Source: Peribacillus simplex (GTDB lineage: Bacteria > Bacillota > Bacilli > Bacillales > DSM-1321). Taken from it: a stretch of DNA of 64,000 bases. Positions within the stretch are counted from its first letter, which is position 1; each line of letters begins with the position of its first letter. The notes beneath the pieces are model-generated. The model saw only the letters and a program-made list of their open reading frames with translations. It was not told the DNA's origin and ran no database searches. Positions 27,440 to 36,261 of the stretch are shown here, in pieces. Both the position numbers and the translations under genes were made by a program. The stretch is from contig NZ_LNNH01000019.1 of the NCBI RefSeq assembly GCF_001542915.1, positions 1 to 64,000 on the forward strand, in the 5' to 3' direction.

Positions 27440-28372
27440 TTAGAAGCGGTCGCCTCTTCGTTCAGCTGCGTTTTTTTCATTTACGATCGAGTCATCTGTA
27501 CTATCAAGCTGAATTTCTTCCTTTTTCAGGGTATCTTTAACCTGTTCGGTTTCTTGAACAGCATGTTTCTTGATGACGATTTCGTCTGTTACGATTGGTT
27601 TTTTTGATACTTCCAATTTTTCCTCGACGACAGGAATACGTATCGTTTCCCCATCTTGAATGCTGCTGCCAGGTTCGAGATTCGCTTCACGTCCTGAAAC
27701 GGATCGATGCTCGACAGTCACCTCTTCATGCTCAACAGGGACATTGATCGTTTTATGTTGTTCTTTCACTTCTTTATTGATGACAACTTCACCGGTCTGA
27801 ACTCTTTCTTTATCGATATTCAGCTGCTCTTCACGAAGCTTGAGCGTCTGTTCATCTTCCGGCAATTCACGACCTTGTCCGTTCATTCCATATACATCTT
27901 CCTTATTTAAGGCATCGGTTTTTTCGGCATTGTTATAAAGAGGGGGCGTGGTGTTCGCATCCAGCCTTGTTCCAGCCGTGTCCGTTCTTGCGGTCGTGAA
28001 TTGATCTTTTGCCGTTCCAAGATGTCCTTCCCCTTCTTCAACTAGGACGAGAACCTTTCCGTTTTCCACATCAAAGACATGCTCAGCTGCGTCACTATTG
28101 GAAAGGCCTGCATTCGCCAATCTTGTTGATAGGTCAGCTGTATCGTCCGGCATGAAGAAGCGGGCCACCTTGTCCATGAAAGATTCGTCGTTAGAAACAT
28201 TCGTCATTGTATGAACATCCGTTTCACGTTGGTGATGGGTAAAATCCAATGTTTCTTCCTTATCAGCTACAACCGTGATATCGTCCCCTTCAAAGCCCTT
28301 GGCCTTGAGTGCATTAATCGCTTGGATCACTTCTGCATTCGATTCATATACTCCATAAACTGTTTTATTCAT
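27440..28372 (-). CDS. YflT and DUF2382 domain stress protein (310 aa)
   Basis: Residues 1 to about 110 form a YflT domain (YGVYESNAEVIQAINALKAK, then VARFFMPDDTADLSTRL). A glycine- and asparagine-containing linker follows. Residues from about 195 resemble DUF2382 (LKLREEQLNIDKERVQTGEV, then IRIPVVEEKLEVSKKP). DUF2382 proteins are common in desiccation- and stress-tolerant bacteria, but no activity is known. The ATG at 28372 has AAGGAGG; a longer frame would cross the SigB promoter and is rejected. Third of the tandem paralogs. Confidence 0.88.
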   Translation of the reverse strand: MNKTVYGVYESNAEVIQAINALKAKGFEGDDITVVADKEETLDFTHHQRETDVHTMTNVSNDESFMDKVARFFMPDDTADLSTRLANAGLSNSDAAEHVFDVENGKVLVLVEEGEGHLGTAKDQFTTARTDTAGTRLDANTTPPLYNNAEKTDALNKEDVYGMNGQGRELPEDEQTLKLREEQLNIDKERVQTGEVVINKEVKEQHKTINVPVEHEEVTVEHRSVSGREANLEPGSSIQDGETIRIPVVEEKLEVSKKPIVTDEIVIKKHAVQETEQVKDTLKKEEIQLDSTDDSIVNEKNAAERRGDRF

Positions 28373-28425
28373 TGTACATTCCTCCTTAGGGTTTGTTGTG
28401 CTATATGGTAGCTCATATATAATTT

Positions 28426-28450
28426 GTACCCGCTTGTCACCTAAGTAAAC
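28426..28450 (-). promoter_or_regulatory. SigB promoter of the 310-aa stress gene
   Basis: Minus-strand GTTTAC (28445-28450), a 13-base spacer and GGGTAC (28426-28431), one mismatch in each box from consensus. It lies about 55 bases upstream of the start codon. The remaining bases to the glcF stop at 28637 show nothing clear. Confidence 0.82.
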
Positions 28451-28636
28451 GAGGAATCCACATTTCATTTATGTTAAAACATGACGATTTGTTCTCAGAA
28501 TAGAACGATCATTTCACGGAAAACCAGGTTTTTCAATGGTTTGCTCATTATTTAAAACGTAATGTTTAGACATATAATACCATCCGAACAGTTGCAGCCT
28601 AGCGTCGGCGTTCAATTTTCCTGCCGTTTTCTTCTA

Positions 28637-29962
28637 TTATAATGCCGCAGCTTCCAAGAGTAGGTCGGCAATATGTACCGCTTTCGTGCAATCCCCCATC
28701 TTTTCGCGTTCGATTCCGAGCTGCATTTGCAACAAACAGCCAGGGTTCGCCGTCACAACAATATCCGCCTGCGTCGATTTGGTGTGCTCCATTTTCGAGT
28801 CAAGGATTTTCATGGACATCTCTGATTCCACAATATTATAGATTCCGGCAGAGCCGCAGCAGCGATCAGCATCCTTCATTTCCCTGAAATCGATTCCTTC
28901 TATCGCTTGAAGTAGAATACGTGGAGCAATGGATGTATTCATCACATTTCGTAAGTGACAGGAATCCTGGAATGTGATGGTTTGAGCTGGCAATTTCAGG
29001 CGAGTTTTTTCATGAAAGCGTAAATCGACCAGAATTTCGCTAATGTCCTTCAACTTACCTTTGAAGGCCATTGCCCGTTCATGCCAAACTGGGTCTTCTT
29101 GGAGCAAATGGTCATAATCAATGAGAAAAGCTCCACAACCACCGGCATTCGTAATGATATAATCCACCCCGTCCGCCTCAAACGCTTCAATATTACGCTT
29201 GGCCAGCTGCTTAGCTCCTTCTTTTTCGCCACTGTGCCCATGGAGCGCCCCACAGCAAGCTTGGGATTTTGGAATCACGATTTCACATCCGGCGACCTGA
29301 AGGAGCTTTAGTGTTGCCTTGTTCGTTTCCAGAAACATCGTATCCATCAAGCAGCCGGAAAAGAAGGCCACCTTTTTAAGGACTGGGCCAATCGAAGGCA
29401 GACCGGTTGGCCTTTTTTTCATTTCCGATTTTGTCGGGACCTTTGGCAGCACCTTTTCCATGGTCGCCAAATTATCGGGCAGCATGCTGAGTACCCCTGT
29501 TTTACGGGCGATATATTGCAGGCCGGATCTCTGATAAAAGCCAAGTAAGCTCGTCATGTTCTGCATTCGCTCCTGATGTGGGAATAATCCGCTGAAAACG
29601 GCCTTGCGGATCGTTTTCACAGGAAAGCTATGCTGCTTATTTTGATGGATGATATCTCTTGCTTCTTCCAGAAGATGTCCATATTTCACACCGGAAGGGC
29701 AAACGGGCTCACAAGCCCTGCAGCCCAGGCATAGACTTAAAGAGCGTTCCACATCTTCATCGGGCTCTATCAACCCATCCGTCACCGCTTTCATCAGGGC
29801 AATTCTCCCCCTCGGCGAATGGGATTCCTTTGATCCGGATTCGATGTATGTTGGACAATGGGGCAGGCAAAAACCACATCGCATGCAATTCAGCAATTCA
29901 TCTTCATTCATTCTTTCCGCGAATTGATTGGCAATCGCTTCTCTTTCCTGAACGGTCGTCAT
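28637..29962 (-). CDS. glcF: Glycolate oxidase iron-sulfur subunit
   Basis: Electron-transfer subunit that works with the FAD subunit GlcD to oxidise glycolate or D-lactate. The 441-aa protein has two [4Fe-4S] motifs (CMRCGFCLPHCP near 26 and CLGCRACEPVCP near 78) and two CCG domains (CCGALHGH, CCGSAGIYN). It corresponds to B. subtilis YsfD. Its ATG overlaps the glcD stop by 4 bases, so the two are translationally coupled. Substrate (glycolate or D-2-hydroxyacid) cannot be decided from sequence. Confidence 0.93.
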   Translation of the reverse strand: MTTVQEREAIANQFAERMNEDELLNCMRCGFCLPHCPTYIESGSKESHSPRGRIALMKAVTDGLIEPDEDVERSLSLCLGCRACEPVCPSGVKYGHLLEEARDIIHQNKQHSFPVKTIRKAVFSGLFPHQERMQNMTSLLGFYQRSGLQYIARKTGVLSMLPDNLATMEKVLPKVPTKSEMKKRPTGLPSIGPVLKKVAFFSGCLMDTMFLETNKATLKLLQVAGCEIVIPKSQACCGALHGHSGEKEGAKQLAKRNIEAFEADGVDYIITNAGGCGAFLIDYDHLLQEDPVWHERAMAFKGKLKDISEILVDLRFHEKTRLKLPAQTITFQDSCHLRNVMNTSIAPRILLQAIEGIDFREMKDADRCCGSAGIYNIVESEMSMKILDSKMEHTKSTQADIVVTANPGCLLQMQLGIEREKMGDCTKAVHIADLLLEAAAL

Positions 29963-31371
29963 GACGAAACCACCACTCTTTTCCTGCTTTCCTTGGCAAA
30001 GACTTTTCCGGGATTCATGATGTCATGGGGATCGAATGCTTGCTTTATCGCCCTCATGGCGGCAACCCCTTCCTTCTTTAGCTTCCATTCAAGGTAAGGC
30101 GCCTTCATCGCACCCACTCCATGTTCACCGGTGATCGTCCCGCCAAGATCGATGGCCGCAGCAAAAATGTCAGCAAATGCGAGCTCCACACGCTCCATTT
30201 CATCATGATCACGAGCGTCCGTAATGCAGGTAGGGTGAAGGTTCCCATCCCCGGCATGACCGAAAGTACAAATGTTCACGTCATGCTGCTTTGCGATTTC
30301 ATTGATCGCTCGAACCATCTTGGCAATTTCCGAACGGGGAACGGTGGCGTCTTCCAAAATGGTCGTCGGCTTCAGACGTGCCAGTGCAGAGAGCGCTGTA
30401 CGTCTTGCCGTTTTCAGCGCAGCTGCATCAGCCTCCGTCTCGGCAATTTCCACGGAAACCGCCTTTTCCTCGAGACAGATATCAGCCATCCTTTTCATAT
30501 CACGTTCCACCACTTCTAAAGGACCATCCTGTTCAATCAAAAGAACCGCTTCCACATCGGTCGGCAACCCGATCTTTGCAAAATCCTCAACGACGGCCAA
30601 TGTCGGCCGGTCAAGAAATTCAAGGGTGACCGGAATGATTTTATTCGAAATGATTTTTGCCACGGACTGGGCTGCGGCATCCAAGTCTTGATACAAGGCC
30701 AGCATCGTCTTTGTCGTTTCCGGGGTGGGAATCAGTTTTAAGATCGCTTCCGTAACGATTCCTAGCGTCCCCTCGGAACCGACCATCAGCTTCGTTAAAT
30801 CGTACCCCGCTACATCCTTCGCAAGCTTGCCTCCTGTGTGAATGATATCCCCATTCGGAAGGACCACCTCAAGCCCGATGACATAATCGCGCGTGACTCC
30901 ATATTTCAACCCCCGCAAGCCACCGGAGTTTTCATTAATGTTGCCTCCGATCGTGGAGATTTTCATCGAACTTGGATCGGGCGGATAAAATAACCCCTTC
31001 GCCTCAACCGCTGAAATCAAGTCCAATGTGATGAGACCGGGCTGCACCGTCGCGGTTAAGTTTTCCTCATCTATTTCCAGCAAAGCATTCATTCGATTGA
31101 ATAATAGAACAAGCCCGCCCTCCATCGGACAGGTGCCGCCGCTCAAATTCGTTCCGGATCCGCGTGGAATGATGGGAATCTTGTACGCGTTGCATACCTT
31201 GACGATGTCTGACACTTCAGCTGTACAGCCAGGTTTAATGACCGCATCAGGCATCGCTTGATACCCTGGTGTCGCATCATATGAATGAACCAGGCACTCC
31301 ACCTTTGAATCATCGTAGTTTTCCGCTCCAACGATGCCAAGGAGTAACTGCTTGATCTGCTCCGTTATCAT
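29959..31371 (-). CDS. glcD: Glycolate oxidase FAD-linked subunit
   Basis: FAD-dependent 2-hydroxyacid dehydrogenase of the GlcD/D-lactate dehydrogenase family. The 470-aa protein has the vanillyl-alcohol-oxidase type FAD domain (PRGSGTNLSGGTCP near 70; GGNINENSGGLRGLKYG near 140). Its C-terminal cap ends in the metal or substrate segment HAGDGNLHP. It corresponds to B. subtilis YsfC. It forms a glcD-glcF unit downstream of cdaR. No GlcE homolog is present, as in B. subtilis. Confidence 0.93.
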   Translation of the reverse strand: MITEQIKQLLLGIVGAENYDDSKVECLVHSYDATPGYQAMPDAVIKPGCTAEVSDIVKVCNAYKIPIIPRGSGTNLSGGTCPMEGGLVLLFNRMNALLEIDEENLTATVQPGLITLDLISAVEAKGLFYPPDPSSMKISTIGGNINENSGGLRGLKYGVTRDYVIGLEVVLPNGDIIHTGGKLAKDVAGYDLTKLMVGSEGTLGIVTEAILKLIPTPETTKTMLALYQDLDAAAQSVAKIISNKIIPVTLEFLDRPTLAVVEDFAKIGLPTDVEAVLLIEQDGPLEVVERDMKRMADICLEEKAVSVEIAETEADAAALKTARRTALSALARLKPTTILEDATVPRSEIAKMVRAINEIAKQHDVNICTFGHAGDGNLHPTCITDARDHDEMERVELAFADIFAAAIDLGGTITGEHGVGAMKAPYLEWKLKKEGVAAMRAIKQAFDPHDIMNPGKVFAKESRKRVVVSS

Positions 31372-31486
31372 GTATGTATTTCCCCCTCATATTTACAATC
31401 CTATTTGATAGCTTCGATATGATTTAAGTATAAGGAAAAAACAACGCCAACTTCTATGTATGAAAACACAGAATTTCACGTTTCAT

Positions 31487-32605
31487 TTACAAATAATTTG
31501 TATGTTTATCCAATACCTTCAACGCTAGATAGAGTGTGACCAAATCTGCTAGGTTCCTTGGATTCAATTCGGTCATGTCTTCGATCCGCTTGAGTCTATA
31601 ATGGAGTGTATTGATATGTATATGAAGGGCTGCAGATGTGTCCTTCATGGACAGATCACAGGCAAAATACATGGAAAGGGTTTTAAGCAACTCCTCATTG
31701 GGAAGCAAATCCTCTATCGTCCGGGTTACATATTCCTGTCTTGTTTCCCGGGTGACCTCATCAAGCAGGACTTCAAGTTTCAAATCCTCATCAAAGACGA
31801 TTCCCGCTGCTGGAAACGCAATCTTCAACGAGCGTTCCGCTTTATAAAAAGCCTTTCTGAAGGCGGAGCCAGACATACTCGGGCTAACCCCTGCACACAT
31901 TTTATAACCGGTGCTATCTTCGAGCTTTCTTTGCAGTTTACGTAATTTCATTAATTGTTGATCTTTTGATCCAAAAAAATCGGCTGCTGAGAGAAGGACG
32001 AACTGATTCCGGCCCCATCGGACGACGATGTCCGATGGATGCTGCTGCCTTACGTAAATCTGAAGCCCCCTCCATACATGAGGTTCGATGACTTTTTCAG
32101 TCTTGAATTCACCAAGGATGATGACCCTGTCCACATGAACATCGATGCCAAGCATCTTTGCCTTCTGAAGGAATGGCTCATTGAATGTTTCCAGCTGATG
32201 CCATTCAAAGACGAAGAATTCCATCAGGCGTGATCGGGATTCCTCCTGTTCGAGGTGATAGCTTTCCTGAATGAACAATTCCGTCATCTTTTTTAATAGT
32301 TCTGCATATGGGGAAACAAGATTGGGTTCCCCAGTGATCCCAATCACGCAAACGGCTTCCTGATTAAAGAAAATCGGCAGGTTGATTCCCGCCTTCACCC
32401 CTTTCCAATTTCGTTCATCCTGTTTATTTATGATCAGTTTCTCGCGGTTTTTAAAAGCATGTATCGCCCCTTCATGATAGGAGCCGATCCGGCTGTCATC
32501 GGTGCTTGCAATGATCGTGCCTGCATGATCGATGATGATGATTTCCTCATCGATCAATTTCCGGACCTCATGCACCAATTTCTCAGCAACGGCTGACAAT
32601 TGCAT
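31487..32605 (-). CDS. CdaR-family transcriptional regulator
   Basis: Residues 1 to about 130 resemble the sugar-diacid recognition domain (VHEVRKLIDEEIIIIDHAGTI). The middle is a GGDEF-like spacer, and the C-terminus is a PucR-type helix-turn-helix (DLSMKDTSAALHIHINTLHYRLKRIED). It corresponds to B. subtilis YsfB. It sits 115 bases upstream of glcD and probably activates glcDF in response to glycolate or a related acid; that is inference from position. It is transcribed in the same direction as lctP, which ends 66 bases upstream. Confidence 0.9.
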   Translation of the reverse strand: MQLSAVAEKLVHEVRKLIDEEIIIIDHAGTIIASTDDSRIGSYHEGAIHAFKNREKLIINKQDERNWKGVKAGINLPIFFNQEAVCVIGITGEPNLVSPYAELLKKMTELFIQESYHLEQEESRSRLMEFFVFEWHQLETFNEPFLQKAKMLGIDVHVDRVIILGEFKTEKVIEPHVWRGLQIYVRQQHPSDIVVRWGRNQFVLLSAADFFGSKDQQLMKLRKLQRKLEDSTGYKMCAGVSPSMSGSAFRKAFYKAERSLKIAFPAAGIVFDEDLKLEVLLDEVTRETRQEYVTRTIEDLLPNEELLKTLSMYFACDLSMKDTSAALHIHINTLHYRLKRIEDMTELNPRNLADLVTLYLALKVLDKHTNYL

Positions 32606-32671
32606 GGTCCTTCCCCCTTCCCCATTGGTCTTGGCGTATTTTTGAGTCTCTCCTGCATAAGGCCATTCTCC

Positions 32672-34363
32672 TTATGGTATCATCCAGGAAAGGACGCCAT
32701 TTTGCAAGAAGGTAATCATGCAAACGAGCAGCAATAAGAATAAACTATGTTTGATCGTGAATCTCAATAACTCCGATTCCCTGCCGGCCAGTCCAACGGC
32801 GGCACAAGCAATCGCGATCGATTGAGGTGAAATCATCTTCCCCGTCACCCCTCCGGAAGAGTTCGCTGCAAGCGCCAGGACCGGTTCCATTCCCACCTTA
32901 AGCGCCGTCACCTTCTGAAGACTGCCAAACAAGAGATTGGCTGATGTATCCGAGCCGGTTATGAACACACCTAGCCAGCCAAGAACCGGTGCGAAGAACG
33001 GAAACAAATCCCCCGATTTCGCAAGGGTCATCCCTAAAGTTGTCGACATGCCCGAGGCATTCGTAACGTAGGCAAAGGCGACAACGGAAGAAATCATCAA
33101 GATCGGTTTCGCCAACTCGCCCATCGCTTCGGCAAAGGTGGTGAAAAAATCTTTTACCGGCATATGGACCAGGAACTTCGTAACGAGGGCAGCCAGTAAA
33201 ATCGCCGTTCCCGCCGCACCAATCAGCTCCAATTTAAAGAAAGCGGCTATCGGCTGGCCGTTGCCTCCGATAATTGCATTATGCAGCCCCGGCACTTCCA
33301 CTTGGAAGGTTACTAGTTTTCCAAGTTCATTGATTCCCCCCAGCAGAAAGTTATCGCCTTCATAATGGCCAGTCAGCGCCAGTTTTACCGGGCTTATCCC
33401 CCAAATGGTTATGAAAAGTGTCAATAGCAAGAATGGCGACCACGCATGGACGATCTGCCCTTTCGTGTACACTGGTTCTTTCTCGGACGACTCATTCAGC
33501 GGTTCGGCAGATGCAGCCGTTTCCTCGGATGCAAAGCGAAAGATCGTTTTAGGCTTCCAGAATTTAAGAAAGATCGCTAAGGCAAAGAGTGACACTAACG
33601 CAGAAAGGATATCCGGCAGCTCAGGACCGAGGAAATTCGAGCTTACATACTGGGTGATGGCAAAGGAAGAGCCGGAAACCAAAATGGCCGGCAAGACCTC
33701 CAGCGATCTTTTCCATCCAGCCATGATCAAAATCAGGTAAAGCGGGATGAAAGCCGAAAGGAATGGCAGCTGACGGCCGACCATTTTCGATATCTCCATC
33801 GCCGCAATGCCAGTTGGCCCTTCCATCGCGATGATCGGTATGCCAACGGCGCCGAAAGCAACCGGCGCAGTGTTTGCGATCAAGCAAATACCGGCGGCAT
33901 ATAGCGGGTTAAACCCGAGTCCGACTAAAAGGGCGGCCGAAATTGCCACAGGCGCGCCAAATCCAGCGGCGCCTTCCAAAAAGGCCCCGAAGGAAAAGGC
34001 CACCAATAATGCTTGCAGGCGCAGGTCTTCGGTAAGTGAAAGGACCGAAGACCGAATAATATTGAATTGGCCGCTTTTCACCGTCATTTTGTACAAAAAT
34101 ACGGAGGTGATGATGATCCATCCGATTGGCAGCAGTCCGTAGACCGCTCCTTGTGAAGCGGACATCAACGCCTTTCCTGCAGGCATTCCATAGACCCATA
34201 CAGCCACCGCAAGAGCTACAAGTAACGTCGTTAATCCAGCCAAGTAGCCCTTCATCCTTCTGATGGCAAGAGCCCAGAAAAAGTAAAGGATGGGGATGAG
34301 TGCAACAAGAGAAGATAAAATTAAATGATCAGTGATCGGGGTAAAGTTTTGTGTCCAGGTCAT
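32672..34363 (-). CDS. lctP: L-lactate permease
   Basis: Membrane transporter of the LctP family, moving lactate (and sometimes glycolate) with protons. The 563-aa protein has about 13 hydrophobic segments and family signatures such as FGAFLEGAAGFGAPVAIS and TGSDTSANLLFGSLQ. The ATG has GGAG upstream. It is divergent from lutR, with a LutR-type inverted repeat and a candidate promoter in the shared gap. It therefore probably supplies substrate to LutABC and perhaps to GlcDF. Confidence 0.94.
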   Translation of the reverse strand: MTWTQNFTPITDHLILSSLVALIPILYFFWALAIRRMKGYLAGLTTLLVALAVAVWVYGMPAGKALMSASQGAVYGLLPIGWIIITSVFLYKMTVKSGQFNIIRSSVLSLTEDLRLQALLVAFSFGAFLEGAAGFGAPVAISAALLVGLGFNPLYAAGICLIANTAPVAFGAVGIPIIAMEGPTGIAAMEISKMVGRQLPFLSAFIPLYLILIMAGWKRSLEVLPAILVSGSSFAITQYVSSNFLGPELPDILSALVSLFALAIFLKFWKPKTIFRFASEETAASAEPLNESSEKEPVYTKGQIVHAWSPFLLLTLFITIWGISPVKLALTGHYEGDNFLLGGINELGKLVTFQVEVPGLHNAIIGGNGQPIAAFFKLELIGAAGTAILLAALVTKFLVHMPVKDFFTTFAEAMGELAKPILMISSVVAFAYVTNASGMSTTLGMTLAKSGDLFPFFAPVLGWLGVFITGSDTSANLLFGSLQKVTALKVGMEPVLALAANSSGGVTGKMISPQSIAIACAAVGLAGRESELLRFTIKHSLFLLLLVCMITFLQNGVLSWMIP

Positions 34364-34451
34364 TCATTTCGACTCCATTTACGATAATTTTTTTAAAAAA
34401 TTCTGAAATCAACCTCTAGATGAAAACCCTTACAAACCAAAAAACCCAAAG

Positions 34452-34462
34452 TCATCTGATGA
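34452..34462. promoter_or_regulatory. LutR-type operator in the lctP-lutR gap
   Basis: TCATC-T-GATGA, a perfect 5-bp inverted repeat with a 1-base centre. It has the form reported for the LutR operator as I recall it. It lies downstream of the lctP -10 at 34481-34486. A second copy of the motif precedes lutA. Confidence 0.72.
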
Positions 34463-34480
34463 CTTGATGAGTATCCATTA

Positions 34481-34509
34481 AAATTAAATGATTAAAAATA
34501 TAAAATCAA
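34481..34509 (-). promoter_or_regulatory. Candidate lctP promoter
   Basis: Minus-strand -35 TTGATT (34504-34509), a 17-base spacer and -10 TAATTT (34481-34486). The lutR promoter on the plus strand is less clear; TATACT occurs at 34572-34577. Confidence 0.5.
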
Positions 34510-34618
34510 GATTTTTTTATTTTTCATTGGATTTTCCAACCTTCAATGAGGGTGAAAGAACATTTGTGTTATATACTATTAACTAGAGAAACTCATAGAA
34601 AATAGAGGTGCTACTAAC

Positions 34619-35350
34619 TTGGTATACAAAAAAATAAAGCCGAAAAAAATTTATGAAGTCGTCAGCGATGAACTTTATGAAATGATTCGGTCTGGTACCC
34701 TGAAGCCAGGTGAACAATTGGATTCCATCCAGCAGCTTGCGGAAAATTTCCAAGTCGGGCGCCCGGCCATCCGTGAGGCACTAAGTGCATTAAGCTCAAT
34801 GGGCCTCATCGAAATCAAGCAAGGGGAAGGCACATTCGTGAAAACCTTCGACCCAGCCATCATGAATCATCCCTTGACTGCTGCGCTTTTGATGGATCAA
34901 GATAATATCAAGCATTTGCTCGAGGTTCGAAAAATCCTCGAATCCGGTACGGCAGAAGTTGCTGCGAAGAAACGAACGAATGATAACCTTACCGAACTGA
35001 AGAAAAGGCTTTCCCATATGAAAAATGTCTCCGACGATGAAGAATTGAGTGATAAAGCCGATATCGCTTTTCATGTTGCCGTCGCAAACGCTTCACAAAA
35101 TGAGTTGCTGATTTCCTTGATGAACCACGTTTCAGAATTAATGACGGAAAAGATGCGGGATATCCGCAGGTATGCCTTATATTCCGAGGAAATGTCGCTT
35201 AATCAGCTCTATCAGCAACATGCGCGGATTTATGAGGCCATCGTTGACCAAGATGAAGCCGGAGCCCGTGATGCCATGCTGTTTCATCTGCAAAGTGTCG
35301 AGGAATCACTGGATGGGGTCATCAAAAAAAATCAACAAGGGAATCACTGA
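34619..35350 (+). CDS. lutR: GntR/FadR-family regulator LutR
   Basis: Represses lactate utilisation genes until lactate is present (known for B. subtilis LutR/YvfI). The 243-aa protein has an N-terminal GntR winged helix (IQQLAENFQVGRPAIREALS, then KQGEGTFV) and an all-helical FCD ligand domain. The start is TTG at 34619 with AGAGGTG upstream. It lies between divergent lctP and codirectional lutABC. In B. subtilis lutR and lutP are not next to lutABC, so this arrangement is more compact. Confidence 0.92.
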   Translation: MVYKKIKPKKIYEVVSDELYEMIRSGTLKPGEQLDSIQQLAENFQVGRPAIREALSALSSMGLIEIKQGEGTFVKTFDPAIMNHPLTAALLMDQDNIKHLLEVRKILESGTAEVAAKKRTNDNLTELKKRLSHMKNVSDDEELSDKADIAFHVAVANASQNELLISLMNHVSELMTEKMRDIRRYALYSEEMSLNQLYQQHARIYEAIVDQDEAGARDAMLFHLQSVEESLDGVIKKNQQGNH

Positions 35351-35477
35351 TTTTTCCTGAATTTTCAAAAATACTCTATACAAACGGAGATAAAATTGAT
35401 ATATTATTTTGAAAATGATTGCTTCATGTAAAAACATTGGAAATTGGTATTCACCATTTCCTTTTTCTATTTTTCAG

Positions 35478-35488
35478 TCATCAGATGA
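35478..35488. promoter_or_regulatory. LutR-type operator upstream of lutA
   Basis: TCATC-A-GATGA, the same inverted repeat as at 34452-34462 apart from the centre base. It ends 34 bases before the lutA start codon. Confidence 0.75.
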
Positions 35489-35522
35489 CCTGTTAACCTA
35501 TTTGTTAAAGGAGGAGTACAAA

Positions 35523-36239
35523 TTGAAAGTGACTCTCTTTGCGACATGCTTAGTTGATCTGTTTCATGCCAATGTCGGTAAAGCGACGGTGGAGCTGCTA
35601 GAGAGATTGGGCTGTGAGATCGACTTCCCGGAATCCCAGATATGCTGCGGACAGCCGGCATATAATAGCGGGTATACAAAGGATTCGAAGGAAGCGATGA
35701 AAAAAATGATCAAAACCTTCGCAGACGCTGAATACATCGTCACTCCTTCCGGCTCCTGTGCGGCGATGTTCAAGGAATATCCGGTTCTTTTTCAAGGCGA
35801 TGTTGAATGGGAAAAGAAAGCTGTCTCTTTAGCGGCGAAAACCTATGAATTGACCCAGTTCATCGTCGATGTCTTGAAGGTCACCGATGTCGGGGCAACC
35901 TTCAAGGGAAGGGCGACTTATCATACTTCATGCCATATGACAAGGCTGCTTAACGTGAAGGAGGCCCCTGCGATTTTATTAAGCCATGTAAATGGCCTTG
36001 AGATGACCCCTCTTCCGGATGCCCAAAACTGCTGCGGATTCGGCGGCACGTTTTCGGTTAAGATGGGCGATATTTCCGGTCAAATGGTGGAGGAGAAGGT
36101 GTGCAATATTCAAGACACCGGGGCCGATTTTTTAATAGGCGGCGATGCAGGATGCTTGATGAATATCGGCGGACGCATCCAAAGGAAAGGGGAACCGATT
36201 CGGGTGCTTCATATTGCGGAAGTGCTGAATAGTAAATAA
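35523..36239 (+). CDS. lutA: Lactate utilisation protein A
   Basis: Iron-sulfur subunit of the LutABC L-lactate oxidising complex. The 238-aa protein has two CCG-type cysteine domains ([10 protein letters not shown] near 40 and CCGFGGTFS near 180), as in glycolate oxidase GlcF C-terminal halves. The TTG start at 35523 has AAAGGAGGAG and gives exactly the length of B. subtilis LutA. A longer frame open upstream would cross the LutR site. lutB follows after 22 bases. Confidence 0.94.
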   Translation: MKVTLFATCLVDLFHANVGKATVELLERLGCEIDFPESQICCGQPAYNSGYTKDSKEAMKKMIKTFADAEYIVTPSGSCAAMFKEYPVLFQGDVEWEKKAVSLAAKTYELTQFIVDVLKVTDVGATFKGRATYHTSCHMTRLLNVKEAPAILLSHVNGLEMTPLPDAQNCCGFGGTFSVKMGDISGQMVEEKVCNIQDTGADFLIGGDAGCLMNIGGRIQRKGEPIRVLHIAEVLNSK

Positions 36240-36261
36240 AGAAAGCAAGGAGGGAAAAACG

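Noticed and set aside
35409-35522. N-terminal extension of lutA
   Set aside because: It crosses the LutR-type operator; the TTG at 35523 has a strong ribosome site and gives the exact family length.
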